Positions 1 to 8,423 of a stretch of DNA of 64,000 nucleotides are shown piece by piece (the stretch's first letter is position 1; every line of letters begins with the position of its first letter). The position numbers and the translations under genes were made by a program. The stretch is taken from positions 402,684 to 466,683 of the forward strand of contig NZ_KB898623.1 of assembly GCF_000377705.1 (NCBI RefSeq). Direction: 5' to 3'. Origin of the DNA: Salsuginibacillus kocurii DSM 18087. GTDB taxonomy: Bacteria > Bacillota > Bacilli > Bacillales > Marinococcaceae. The notes below the pieces were generated by a model that had not been told where the DNA came from, ran no database searches, and was given only the letters and a program-made list of their open reading frames with translations.

Positions 1-425
1 GCTCTTCTCTCCCACCGAGGAGGCTGTTGCCGCCGCAGGGTGGGAGAAAGAGATCTCAAGTCGTTAGCCCGCAGAGCTAGACAAGAATAGCGGAGCGGGC
101 TTGCTTAACGACGAAGGGCTCTTCTCTCCCACCGAGGAGGCTGTTGCCGCCGCAGGGTGGGAGAAAGAGATCTCAAGCCGTTAGTCCGCAGAACTAGACA
201 AGGAAAGCGAGGGCGGCGTTTAGGGGCGTCAAGCAAAAGACGAGCGCTGCCAAAGCCGCTTTTTGACTTTGATAGGGCGCAGCTTTTGACCTCGAGCCCC
301 TGTCGCCCGCAGTTGGACAACGAAATGCGGAAGATGTTTGGTCAGCGAACGCTGCACACTTCTTAACCGGTGAGGAGGAAGCGGCTGTAAGACTAAGTGG
401 TTCGTCCGCGGAAAAGGGAGGGGAT
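1..425. repeat. Tandem hairpin-forming intergenic repeats
   Basis: Positions 1-60 recur identically at 118-177, and similarity continues to about 100 and 218, giving a 117-bp period. Two more degenerate units are visible: the 3' module (CTC-AAG-C, then CCGCAG, then GACAA) returns near 285-335 and again, weaker, near 370-425. Each full unit can fold into two hairpins. In copy 1 the first pairs 8-16 with 39-47, with an inner stem 19-24/29-34 and a UGUU loop. The second pairs 66-72 with 95-101, extended by CGTTA at 62-66 with TAACG at 106-110. ORFs across it are short and lack a ribosome binding site. It lies downstream of the mqnC terminator; the gene to its left is outside the window. Function and transcribed strand are unknown. 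Confidence 0.75.
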
Positions 426-542
426 GAATCCAATAAACAAAACCAGGAGCGCCTGTTTCCCAACACGTCGTCTTGTGGGTACATATGCTACGCTAGTGAA
501 TAGAACACAATGGCACCCGTGAACTTCACCCAGTACGATGAC

Positions 543-577
543 AAAAAAAGCCGCCCTCTAGTATAATGGGCGGCTTT
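543..577 (-). terminator. Terminator of mqnC
   Basis: A perfect 10-bp stem (547-556 with 568-577, AAAGCCGCCC) is followed on the minus strand by a run of T. It lies just past the mqnC stop codon. Confidence 0.85.
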
Positions 578-585
578 AAAAACAT

Positions 586-1695
586 TTAGTTTTGCATCAC
601 AAAGTCATTAGAAGCTTGTTCTTCACCTTCAAACACGCGCAGTGTATTATACTTTGTATCTCGTTGCGCAGGGATTTTTCCTGCCTCACGGATCAAACGC
701 AAAATTTCATTCGTATTTACTTTATGAGTCGCTCCCGCGGCTGAAACAACATTTTCTTCAATCATCGTACTACCAAAGTCATTGCAACCGAAATGAAGAG
801 ATTTTTTGCCGGTAGCCGGCCCCATTGTTACCCAAGAAGATTGGAAATTTGGTATGTTATCTAAAAACAGGCGGGAAATCGCCACATTTCGCAAATAACC
901 TTCTGAGGTAATATGTTCACCTTTCATGTTGGTGTTATCTGATTGGAACGTCCAAGAAATAAAGGCAAGAAACGGATTAGCTTCATCTTGTGTCTCCCTG
1001 ATTTTTTGCAGATGAATGGCCCGTTCTTCATTTGTTTCCCCTAAACCAATAACCATCGTAGCGGTACTGTGCAAGCCAATTTTCTTTGCGGTTTTCATAC
1101 AATCCAACCATTGGTCAGCATTGCATTTTAACCGACTCACTTTCTTACGGATCGATTCGGTTAAAATCTCTGCTCCCCCTCCTGGGATAGAATCAAGGCC
1201 GGCATCTTTTAATTCCTGCAGTACTTCTTCAAGCGACAAACCGGAAACTTCCATCATTTTATAAATTTCAGAAGGAGAAAAAGAGTGCATGGTGATATCT
1301 GGGAACCGTTCTTTAATGCCGCGGAGCAAGTCGGTATAATAACTAAACGGCAAATCCGGATTCGTACCACCCTGCATCAAAATTTCTGTACCATCTACGT
1401 TCTGAGTTTCCTGGATTTTTTGATAAATTTCATCATAAGAAAGGGTGTAACCTTCTTCAGAACCGGGGCGGCGATAAAAAGCACAAAACCGGCAGTAGGT
1501 GTCACATAAATTCGTATGATTGACATTTCGCCCAATAACAAATGTTGTGACCGGATCAGGATGCCACTGTTTCATGACTTTATCTGCTGCTGCACCCATC
1601 TTTTCAATTTCATCGCTTTCGTAAAGGCGTACTGCATCTTCAATTTGAAGGCGTTCCCCGTTTACAGCTTTATCAAGAATATGGTCGATACTCAT
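586..1695 (-). CDS. mqnC: Cyclic dehypoxanthinyl futalosine synthase (MqnC)
   Basis: Radical SAM enzyme of the futalosine pathway of menaquinone synthesis; it cyclises dehypoxanthine futalosine. The 369 residues carry the CxxxCxxC iron-sulfur ligands at C64, C68 and C71, then QGGTNPDLP near 108 and IPGGGAEIL near 170, all typical of the MqnC/MqnE group. The family member MqnE (aminofutalosine synthase) is the main alternative; the SWTFQ and SIPGGGAEIL wording favours MqnC. ATG start with a G-rich binding site about 10 nt upstream. It is a single gene with its own terminator, downstream of dnaI. B. subtilis uses the classical Men pathway, so this marks a difference in quinone synthesis. The other mqn genes are not in the window. 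Confidence 0.85.
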   Translation of the reverse strand: MSIDHILDKAVNGERLQIEDAVRLYESDEIEKMGAAADKVMKQWHPDPVTTFVIGRNVNHTNLCDTYCRFCAFYRRPGSEEGYTLSYDEIYQKIQETQNVDGTEILMQGGTNPDLPFSYYTDLLRGIKERFPDITMHSFSPSEIYKMMEVSGLSLEEVLQELKDAGLDSIPGGGAEILTESIRKKVSRLKCNADQWLDCMKTAKKIGLHSTATMVIGLGETNEERAIHLQKIRETQDEANPFLAFISWTFQSDNTNMKGEHITSEGYLRNVAISRLFLDNIPNFQSSWVTMGPATGKKSLHFGCNDFGSTMIEENVVSAAGATHKVNTNEILRLIREAGKIPAQRDTKYNTLRVFEGEEQASNDFVMQN

Positions 1696-1715
1696 GACCT
1701 GAAAACCCCCAATAT

Positions 1716-1744
1716 ATACTAGTAACCTAGCATGTTCATTCCAA
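1716..1744 (-). promoter_or_regulatory. Possible SigA promoter of mqnC
   Basis: On the minus strand TTGGAA (1739-1744) and TAGTAT (1716-1721) are 17 bp apart, about 20 bp before the mqnC start. The -10 is weak, so this is tentative. Confidence 0.35.
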
Positions 1745-1863
1745 CAAGCTTTAGATAAAGAGTACGTAAATTTAGATTGATCTCGTCATATCTTTCTCTA
1801 ATATCCTATCATAGAACACTATATACTCCTAGTTTCTCGCCTTCATTTCTCTAAACGGGCTGG

Positions 1864-2805
1864 TTAATTGTGACGTCGATTCTTGCCAGTCAGGTAAAGG
1901 GGGCTCGTAAAGGGACGAATACGTTCCATAATCCGCTGTGCTTTAACTCGTTCTTCTCCACCTTTATGTGAATAGGCCATATGATTTTCAAGTTCATCAT
2001 AGTCAAAATTAGACGTATAAATAGTTGGGAGCTTTTCCATCATCCTTTGTTGTAAAATGACGCCCAACACATCATCTCGAATCCACCCCGACATTGTCTC
2101 GGCACCAATGTCATCCATGATTAACACCTCTGCCTGCTGAACTTCCTCTAGTTTTTCCTGTACGGTTCCTTCAGCGATAGCCTGCTTCATTTCCCGGAAG
2201 AAATCTGGGGCATACATCATAATCGTTTTAACCCCACGCTCTGCCAGCACGTTAGCCACAGCTCCAGCAATAAATGTTTTTCCTACTCCAAATGATCCAT
2301 GAATATACAGCCCGCTTCCATCTTCTCCGGGGAGAGCCTCGTGGGCAAACTCGAGCGCCTGCTGTGCAATTTTACTGCGTTCCTCATCCTCAGTATCAAT
2401 GTGCAAGTCTGAAAATGTAGCATTCAAGATTTCATTCGGAATGTAATAGCTCTTAATTAAATGCTTCCGTCTTTTGAACTCATTATCTTCAACCTTTAAA
2501 AAACAAGGGTTGTAACGGGTATAAATACGGCCCCTTTCTACGTAAAGCTCTGGCTGGTAGCCTTGCATTAAATTAGGGCATTGACTGAGACCAGGGCACT
2601 GATCACAATTCTCCCATTCTTTTTTATACTCATATAATTTCATCACATCTTGAGTGATAACATCTTCTGAAAGTTCAGGATGACTTGATAAAAATGCTTT
2701 GACCCGTTCATTGTTAAAAATTCTTGTTTGAGCTTGCGCAAACCGTTCCTCAAACTGCTCTGAATTCATAAAGTCACGCATAGCTGATTGGATGGAGTCC
2801 ATCAT
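1864..2805 (-). CDS. dnaI: Primosomal protein DnaI (helicase loader)
   Basis: AAA+ ATPase that loads the replicative helicase DnaC at oriC and at restarted forks, working with DnaB and DnaD. The 313 residues have the N-terminal zinc-binding cysteines (C67, C70, C76, C101), Walker A GSFGVGKT at 170-177 and Walker B ending in DD at 231-232. The length matches B. subtilis DnaI (about 311). The start codon follows the dnaB stop without a gap and the binding site GGAGG lies inside the end of dnaB, so the two are translationally coupled. The start has two ATGs in a row; either is possible. Confidence 0.95.
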   Translation of the reverse strand: MMDSIQSAMRDFMNSEQFEERFAQAQTRIFNNERVKAFLSSHPELSEDVITQDVMKLYEYKKEWENCDQCPGLSQCPNLMQGYQPELYVERGRIYTRYNPCFLKVEDNEFKRRKHLIKSYYIPNEILNATFSDLHIDTEDEERSKIAQQALEFAHEALPGEDGSGLYIHGSFGVGKTFIAGAVANVLAERGVKTIMMYAPDFFREMKQAIAEGTVQEKLEEVQQAEVLIMDDIGAETMSGWIRDDVLGVILQQRMMEKLPTIYTSNFDYDELENHMAYSHKGGEERVKAQRIMERIRPFTSPLYLTGKNRRHN

Positions 2806-4206
2806 TTAGCCCTCCTTTCTTTCGTTGGTGTTTTGATATTTTTGCAGAAGTGCTTCAAATTTTTTCTTTTCTTGAGCCGTCCGTTCAGCTTTTTCGCTTT
2901 TTTCTTCAGGCGAGAGCTCTTCTTGCTTTTCAGTCATCCACTTAGGTAATTGCTCTTTGCGTTGATTCTTCTTGGGCTGCTGCGCTTCTTTTCCTCGCCC
3001 AGCCATTTGTTTTCGCTTTTCGTGTTCTTCTTTTGCAAGTTTCATAGCTTCAGCTGCTGTTTTTAATTTCTTTCGCGACCAGTGCCCGGCTATTTTTTGA
3101 ACAAATGAAGGGTCTAATTTCATATTGTTTGTTTTCATTACATAGTCCACCAATACATTTGCTACACCTGGGGCCAATTGAAAGTCAACGAGTAAACTTT
3201 CGACCAAACGTGCATCAGAAAGCGGAACATGAGCCCCACCTGATATTGACTGTAAAAGCGTAATAGGAGGGGTCTCTTCAAAATACTGCAGCATTTTCTC
3301 TTCTTCTGTATCAGCAGACGTCACCTGATGATTTTGTTTATTGGGGTCTCGTTTTTTGTAACCAAGTGCTGGCGGTTCATGGCTTTGTTCAAATCGATAC
3401 CAATTTTGAACATGTTTGCGCAAAGATGAAACATCGATAGTGCCATCGCTATCAAGGGATTTCTGCAGTTGGGCACTCATAGCAAGTTCATCAACTCGGT
3501 AAACAAACGCCAGGCGTTTAATGATTTCTTGGACAGAAGTAGTAAGAGCTTTTTCACTTTCAAAGAAAGAAGGAAGGTCTGTTTTTAATAAATCAAAATC
3601 AAAGCTTTCCTCGGTAAATGAAATCTTTTGTTGGCTGCTGCGACGTTTGACTAATGTTCCTTCTTCATATATCTCGGGGTCATTGACAAGCTCAGAATGA
3701 TGTAAGGACTGAAAGGCTTCATCAAAGGACGCGGTCTTTTCTTCAGAGGGCCCATGAACCAACTCAGGGATAGCAAAGCGCGCTCGATATTCGCGGTATT
3801 TTTCTTTTCCTACACAATTAAATAAAAAAACGCTCAGTACATCGTCCTCGAAAAACTGAGCAGGGCCCATCGGTTCTTGTAATTCATATACCAATTGCCG
3901 TCCTTCGTTAGATTCTTTACTAAACGTCCGAAGCAGTCCGACGCCTTCTAGCCGCTTTCTAGCTTCAACCAAGTGATCAAGATCCATTTTTAAAAGGAGC
4001 ATCAGTTCATGATGTGTTGATGCGTCACTTTGAAAACGGTCAAGCTCCAGCTTGCTCCAAAGTGTCATGTATAAGCTAACGGAGGAAGAACTGATCAGAG
4101 GCTGATATAAAAGAAGAAGCACTTTCATATCAAGGTCACTAATAGGAACTTTCACTTGAACCGTATAGCTATCAATCGGCACCAATTCTTTCCAATGCCA
4201 ACTCAT
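2806..4206 (-). CDS. dnaB: Replication initiation and membrane attachment protein DnaB
   Basis: Bacillus-type DnaB, not the helicase: it remodels DNA and brings the helicase-loader complex to the membrane-attached origin. The 466 residues match the family length (about 470). The N-terminal winged-helix part starts with MSWHWKELVPID. The DnaB/DnaD-like C-terminal region around 300-390 is followed by a Lys/Glu-rich tail that is probably helical. It sits between nrdR (41 bp upstream) and dnaI (adjoining), the conserved nrdR-dnaB-dnaI operon. Confidence 0.93.
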   Translation of the reverse strand: MSWHWKELVPIDSYTVQVKVPISDLDMKVLLLLYQPLISSSSVSLYMTLWSKLELDRFQSDASTHHELMLLLKMDLDHLVEARKRLEGVGLLRTFSKESNEGRQLVYELQEPMGPAQFFEDDVLSVFLFNCVGKEKYREYRARFAIPELVHGPSEEKTASFDEAFQSLHHSELVNDPEIYEEGTLVKRRSSQQKISFTEESFDFDLLKTDLPSFFESEKALTTSVQEIIKRLAFVYRVDELAMSAQLQKSLDSDGTIDVSSLRKHVQNWYRFEQSHEPPALGYKKRDPNKQNHQVTSADTEEEKMLQYFEETPPITLLQSISGGAHVPLSDARLVESLLVDFQLAPGVANVLVDYVMKTNNMKLDPSFVQKIAGHWSRKKLKTAAEAMKLAKEEHEKRKQMAGRGKEAQQPKKNQRKEQLPKWMTEKQEELSPEEKSEKAERTAQEKKKFEALLQKYQNTNERKEG

Positions 4207-4247
4207 ATCTGACTTCCTCCTCTTCTTCCCTTCTCCTTATTCTCGCG

Positions 4248-4739
4248 TTATGAGTAATTTGAAGAGTCATTCTTTTTCTTTTCCTGGTCTTGGTCGATAA
4301 GATCTTTAAGCTCCTGAATAAATACATTAATATCTTTAAACTGTCTGTATACAGAAGCAAACCGGACGTACGCTACATCATCTACACCCGCTAACCGCTT
4401 CATGACAAGCTCTCCTATATCTTCACTCCGAAATTCAGACACCCCTTCATTTCGAAGTTCTTGTTCCACTTTATTTACAATCCCTTCCAAAGTGTCCAGG
4501 GAAACAGGTCTCTTTTCACAGGCACGAATTAAGCCACGAAGCATTTTTTCACGTGAAAATTCTTCTCTCGTGCCTCCCTTTTTGACAACGATGAGAGGCA
4601 GCTCTTCTACGATCTCGAAAGTAGTAAAACGGTGTTCACACGTTTCACACTCCCGGCGCCTGCGAGTCGAACGGCCTTCATTACTCGGCCTAGAATCTAA
4701 CACACGCGTTCCATTCGAATGACAAGCTGGACAGCGCAT
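4248..4739 (-). CDS. nrdR: Transcriptional repressor NrdR
   Basis: Zinc-ribbon, ATP-cone repressor of ribonucleotide reductase genes; it senses ATP/dATP and binds NrdR boxes. The 163 residues show the zinc ribbon C3/C6 and C31/C34, the Arg-rich DNA-binding stretch around 23-30 and the ATP-cone at about 49-139 ([15 protein letters not shown]). The start MRCPAC is canonical. In B. subtilis speD lies between gapB and nrdR; here that gene is absent and only 165 bp separate the two. It is probably the first gene of the nrdR-dnaB-dnaI unit. Confidence 0.95.
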   Translation of the reverse strand: MRCPACHSNGTRVLDSRPSNEGRSTRRRRECETCEHRFTTFEIVEELPLIVVKKGGTREEFSREKMLRGLIRACEKRPVSLDTLEGIVNKVEQELRNEGVSEFRSEDIGELVMKRLAGVDDVAYVRFASVYRQFKDINVFIQELKDLIDQDQEKKKNDSSNYS

Positions 4740-4861
4740 TTTATCAACTCCATCCCATCTCGCCGGTAATCCGACGCATCATACATACCTTAACTTATCT
4801 TATCATTCTCCTCCCCTCTTTGGAAAGCCATGAAATCTGGACAGTAAAGGAAACTAAAACT

Positions 4862-4887
4862 AAAAAAACCCCTGTATATACAGAGGT
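4862..4887 (-). terminator. Terminator of gapB
   Basis: A short AT-loop stem (ACCCCTGTA with TACAGAGGT, one G-U pair) is followed on the minus strand by seven T. It lies 18 bp beyond the gapB stop. Confidence 0.75.
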
Positions 4888-4904
4888 CTAGACAGACAAT
4901 TCCT

Positions 4905-5930
4905 TTATGAAACTTGGGCGTTCCGGCTTAGTTTCTTTGCCATATGACGAGCAAGATCAATGACTCGGCAGGAATAGCCCCATTCATTGTCATACCATGC
5001 CAGTACTTTGACCTGCTTATCGTTTAACACAATAGTAGAAAGGCCATCTACAATACTGGAATGATCGTTTCCATTATAATCAATGGAAACAAATGGGCCG
5101 TCATTATAGGATAAAATTCCCTTCAGCTCGTTTTGAGCTGCCTGTTGAAATGCTGCATTGACTGCAGCAGCATCTGTAGCTTGCTCTATATCAACGACAA
5201 GGTCAACTAGCGAAACATTGGGAGTAGGAACACGCAAAGCCATGCCATGCATTTTCCCATCCAATTGCGGAAGGACCTTAGATATCGCTTTTGCTGCCCC
5301 AGTCGAGGTCGGAATGATAGATTGGCCGCAAGCTCTAGCGCGGCGCAGATCTTTATGTGGATTGTCGAGATTCTTTTGATCGTTTGTATAAGCGTGAACG
5401 GTCGTCATCATACCACTTTCAATACCAAATTTCTCATCTAGTACTTTTACAACAGGTGCTAAACAGTTTGTCGTGCAAGAAGCATTTGAGATTACATGAT
5501 GAGTTTCATCATCGTATTCGCTTTCATTAACGCCCATAACAACAGTCAAATCTTCGCCTTTCCCGGGTGCAGTAATAATAACCTTTTTAGCTCCGGCTTC
5601 AAGATGGTATCCGGCAGTCTCTCTTTCTTTAAATTTACCGGTGGCTTCAATAACAATATCTATTTCCAACTCTCCCCAAGGAAGTGCTAACGGATCTCTG
5701 GATTGAAGGAGTTGTATAGGATGGCCGTCCACATAAATGGTGGATTCATCATGGGTAACTTCCCCTGTAAACGTCCCTTGCACACTATCATATTTCAGTA
5801 AATGAGCCAGTGTTTCAGCAGGGTAGCTTGCATTTATAGCTACTACTTCAAGCTCAGAATCCATCAATGCTTTGCGGCACGCCATCCGTCCAATTCGTCC
5901 AAAACCATTCACGGCAATTTTTGCTGTCAT
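4905..5930 (-). CDS. gapB: Glyceraldehyde-3-phosphate dehydrogenase, gluconeogenic type
   Basis: Converts 1,3-bisphosphoglycerate to glyceraldehyde-3-phosphate during gluconeogenesis, with preference for NADP(H). The 341 residues hold the Rossmann motif GFGRIG at 9-14, the catalytic cysteine C152 in SCTTNC, and DNEWGY near the C-terminus. After beta strand 2 the residues are N33-A34-S35 instead of the Asp seen in NAD-specific GapA, which is the GapB signature. Start ATG with AGGGGG upstream. The promoter region carries two inverted CcpN-type sites, so glycolytic repression is expected. It stands alone between its own promoter and terminator. Confidence 0.95.
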   Translation of the reverse strand: MTAKIAVNGFGRIGRMACRKALMDSELEVVAINASYPAETLAHLLKYDSVQGTFTGEVTHDESTIYVDGHPIQLLQSRDPLALPWGELEIDIVIEATGKFKERETAGYHLEAGAKKVIITAPGKGEDLTVVMGVNESEYDDETHHVISNASCTTNCLAPVVKVLDEKFGIESGMMTTVHAYTNDQKNLDNPHKDLRRARACGQSIIPTSTGAAKAISKVLPQLDGKMHGMALRVPTPNVSLVDLVVDIEQATDAAAVNAAFQQAAQNELKGILSYNDGPFVSIDYNGNDHSSIVDGLSTIVLNDKQVKVLAWYDNEWGYSCRVIDLARHMAKKLSRNAQVS

Positions 5931-5948
5931 GTGAACAGCCCCCTATTT

Positions 5949-6008
5949 TGTGATATACTAAATTGCTTTATTTAATAATTAGTATATCACATTTTAAGAA
6001 AGCGGCAA
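5949..6008 (-). promoter_or_regulatory. gapB promoter with two inverted CcpN-like boxes
   Basis: A perfect 13-bp inverted repeat (5949-5961 and 5979-5991, 17-bp spacer) contains TGTGATATACT in both arms. This fits the CcpN operator consensus TRTGHYATAYW as I remember it. Minus-strand promoter elements are TTGCCG (6003-6008) and TATACT (5981-5986), spaced 16 bp, so one box covers the -10 and the other lies just downstream of the expected start site. In B. subtilis CcpN represses gapB and pckA on glycolytic substrates. Confidence 0.75.
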
Positions 6009-6050
6009 CACTTCACCGACAAATCGGGCACTTTTTTAAGAATAATTCCA

Positions 6051-6093
6051 TTAAAAACAGCCTGAAATAGCGATATACACTTACTCAGGCTGT
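6051..6093 (-). terminator. Terminator of coaE
   Basis: A 9-bp stem (6057-6065 with 6085-6093) is followed on the minus strand by TTTTTAA. It ends the coaE transcript ahead of the gapB promoter. Confidence 0.75.
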
Positions 6094-6182
6094 CTATATA
6101 CCTATGGGTCGTCCGTTTCAGGTGGTAGTAGATGTGTTACTTCTTTGTTAAATAAATCGATATTAAACACTCAATTGAGCAA

Positions 6183-6779
6183 TTAAACGTTAAGTCCCCA
6201 TTGTTCTAACTGACGGAGCAGCTGCCTCTCAGTCTCTTCTTTAGAGCCATTATTATCAATGAAGGCGTCAGCATGTTCTATTTTGTCCACTAATGGCATT
6301 TGCGCGTTTAATCGTTGTTTTGCTTCCTCTTCGCCAGCTTGATCTCTTTCAGTTAATCGCTCTAATTGTACCTTTTCATCGACATAGACGAGCAGAACTT
6401 TATCTACCATGAAAAACAACTCATTCTCAATCAAAAGGGGAAGATCATACACGACATGTTCATACCCTTCATCCAGCCACTTTTCCTTTTCTTCGATCAT
6501 TCGGCTTCGTATGGCAGGATGCATAATTTGATTTAATATCTCTCTTTTATCAGAAGATTTGAAAACTACCGTCCCTAATGCTTTTCTGTTTAAGGAACCA
6601 TCTATATGTAAGACAGACGTCCCAAAGGCTTCGACAATCTGTTCGTATGCCGGCTCTCCTGGTTCTACAATTACTCTGGCAATTTGGTCGGCATCCACTA
6701 GCGGAAAACCTTGTTCTTGAAGCATGGAGGCAACGGTACTTTTCCCGCTGCCTATACCACCTGTTAAACCTATAATCAT
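6183..6779 (-). CDS. coaE: Dephospho-CoA kinase
   Basis: Last step of coenzyme A synthesis: phosphorylates the 3'-hydroxyl of dephospho-CoA with ATP. The 198 residues start with a P-loop, GLTGGIGSGKST at 4-15, and keep the family motifs LVDADQIAR near 27 and YDLPLLIE near 111. Full length. ATG with AAAGGAG upstream. It follows ytaF by 35 bp in a polA-mutM-ytaF-coaE series, the conserved Bacillus order. Confidence 0.95.
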   Translation of the reverse strand: MIIGLTGGIGSGKSTVASMLQEQGFPLVDADQIARVIVEPGEPAYEQIVEAFGTSVLHIDGSLNRKALGTVVFKSSDKREILNQIMHPAIRSRMIEEKEKWLDEGYEHVVYDLPLLIENELFFMVDKVLLVYVDEKVQLERLTERDQAGEEEAKQRLNAQMPLVDKIEHADAFIDNNGSKEETERQLLRQLEQWGLNV

Positions 6780-6814
6780 AACTGCTCTCCTTTTAATAGT
6801 TTCCTATCATTTGT

Positions 6815-7492
6815 TTAACCAATAACTTCTATAATTCCTAAAGCTATAAGCAATAAACCTGGCACATATGTTAATGCTTGCATAAATGGGAATTTTGCCA
6901 GCCAGTTTCCTCCTCGGATGCCAAGGGCAAGAAAGACAATACACATAATAGATACAGTAAATGCTAAGGCGGTTGCCGAGATTCCCATAAACGAAGCTCC
7001 AAGGCCTGCTCCAAACGCATCTAGTGATAGTGCAACTCCTAGTAGTAGTGCTTCTTTGAAACTGATAACGCCTGATCCATCGACATCGGCGCTGGTCGGT
7101 TTCCGAATAATACGAATAACTAGCCCCAGCCAGCGAATCTCAATATGGAAAAGGAGACGTTCCATCGATTCAATGCGCTGTTTCACTGGCTTATTTGATG
7201 GACGATCTTCTTTGCGATCTCCAGCATGAAGAAGTCCTTGATAAAATGCCCAGGCTCCGATACCAATCAAAATCCACCCACCTAAGGATTCAGCAACACG
7301 CGCCGGCAGATAAATTTGAAGTACATCTCCAGCGATAGAAGCTAAATACACAAAGAGAAACGAACATATAACAATACAAAGGTAAGCAAGCACCGATAGC
7401 CTGAGTGCTCGCATGCCATACGTTAAGCCAACGCCAAAACTATCCAGACTGACAGCGAAAGCTAGTAAGAATATTGAAAGCCATTCTGCCAT
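6815..7492 (-). CDS. ytaF: Sporulation membrane protein YtaF (MntP-like)
   Basis: Polytopic membrane protein of 225 residues, related to the MntP manganese-efflux family: two homologous blocks each with an SLDSFGVG/SLDAFGAG helix (about 15-22 and 155-162). The central loop, at about residue 136-147, has DVDGSGVISFKE, which fits a canonical EF-hand calcium loop (D1, D3, S5, G6, I8, E12). B. subtilis ytaF is linked to sporulation. Transport function is inferred from the family only. It is encoded between mutM and coaE, and translation starts at ATG behind AAGGAG. Confidence 0.85.
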   Translation of the reverse strand: MAEWLSIFLLAFAVSLDSFGVGLTYGMRALRLSVLAYLCIVICSFLFVYLASIAGDVLQIYLPARVAESLGGWILIGIGAWAFYQGLLHAGDRKEDRPSNKPVKQRIESMERLLFHIEIRWLGLVIRIIRKPTSADVDGSGVISFKEALLLGVALSLDAFGAGLGASFMGISATALAFTVSIMCIVFLALGIRGGNWLAKFPFMQALTYVPGLLLIALGIIEVIG

Positions 7493-7588
7493 ATGTCGTA
7501 AGCTCCTTTATAGCAACTTTTACGATAGCATATGGCAATAGCCTATCCGAAGGAACACAAATTTCCATTTTATTTTTTACTTAATTAG

Positions 7589-8407
7589 TTATGGTTGACA
7601 TACTGGGCAAAAATGCGTTCCGCGACCGGCCACCACTGTCTTTTCAATGGGCCCGGAACATCTTTGACACGGTTCCCCGGCCCTCCCATACACGAATAAC
7701 TGCTGTTGAAAATAGCCCATCTCTCCATTCCCATTTAAATAAGACCGGACAGAAGTACCGCCTGCTTCTACTGCTTCTTCCAAAGTGGCCTTAATTTCAG
7801 CATGCAGGCGCTGCCATTCTTCCTCTTGTAAGTAAGCAGCCTGTCGTTCTGGCAAGATCCCGCTGCGAAACAGGGCCTCATCCACATATATATTGCCAAG
7901 TCCCGCTATAATGGATTGGTCCAACAAAACAGTTTTAATATTTCTGCTTGTTTTTTCACAAGCAGCTGGTAAATAAGAAGGAGTAAAATCTAGAGACAAA
8001 GGTTCAACTCCTAATTTTTTTAGCGGCTCCTGAGAGAATTCGGCTCCCTTCGGAAAGACATGCATGGTACCAAACTTCCGCACGTCCCGGTACCACAACT
8101 CTGTCCCATCTGTAAAATGGAAGCGGACATGTGTATGCTTATCAGGCTCTCCCTCTTTCATCTTATACTTTCCTTCCATTCTCAAATGGGAGACAAGGGT
8201 CACTTCATCACATTCAATCAACAAGAATTTGCCTCGTCGCTTAACCTCCTGAATGGTCTGTCCGGCTAAAAGAGAGATGAAAGCTTCCACATCATCCGGC
8301 TCTTTTATGATTTTTGCCCATGTTATCGACATCGTATCAATGGTTTTCCCTTTTATAAGTTCCCCTAACGTACGACGGACAGTTTCTACTTCTGGTAATT
8401 CCGGCAT
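7589..8407 (-). CDS. mutM: Formamidopyrimidine-DNA glycosylase (Fpg)
   Basis: Excises 8-oxoguanine and formamidopyrimidines and nicks the resulting abasic site. The 272 residues begin MPELPEVETVRR with the catalytic P2 and E3. Lys in KRRGKFLL (about 57-64) is the conserved beta-loop lysine, and the C-terminal zinc finger has C247, C250, C267 and C270. Full length. It starts 16 bp after the polA stop, as in B. subtilis, which suggests co-transcription with polA. Confidence 0.95.
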   Translation of the reverse strand: MPELPEVETVRRTLGELIKGKTIDTMSITWAKIIKEPDDVEAFISLLAGQTIQEVKRRGKFLLIECDEVTLVSHLRMEGKYKMKEGEPDKHTHVRFHFTDGTELWYRDVRKFGTMHVFPKGAEFSQEPLKKLGVEPLSLDFTPSYLPAACEKTSRNIKTVLLDQSIIAGLGNIYVDEALFRSGILPERQAAYLQEEEWQRLHAEIKATLEEAVEAGGTSVRSYLNGNGEMGYFQQQLFVYGRAGEPCQRCSGPIEKTVVAGRGTHFCPVCQP

Positions 8408-8423
8408 TCTTCCTCACCCATTT

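Noticed and set aside
1-235. CRISPR array
   Set aside because: Only two long copies, repeats of 60 bp or more with internal hairpins and spacers that are themselves similar; no cas genes.
105-484. Three overlapping short frames in the left repeats
   Set aside because: They follow the repeats and hairpins, use different frames in each copy and have no ribosome binding site.
4172-4360. 62-codon minus frame spanning the nrdR-dnaB junction
   Set aside because: Out of frame overlap of two well-supported genes, no binding site.
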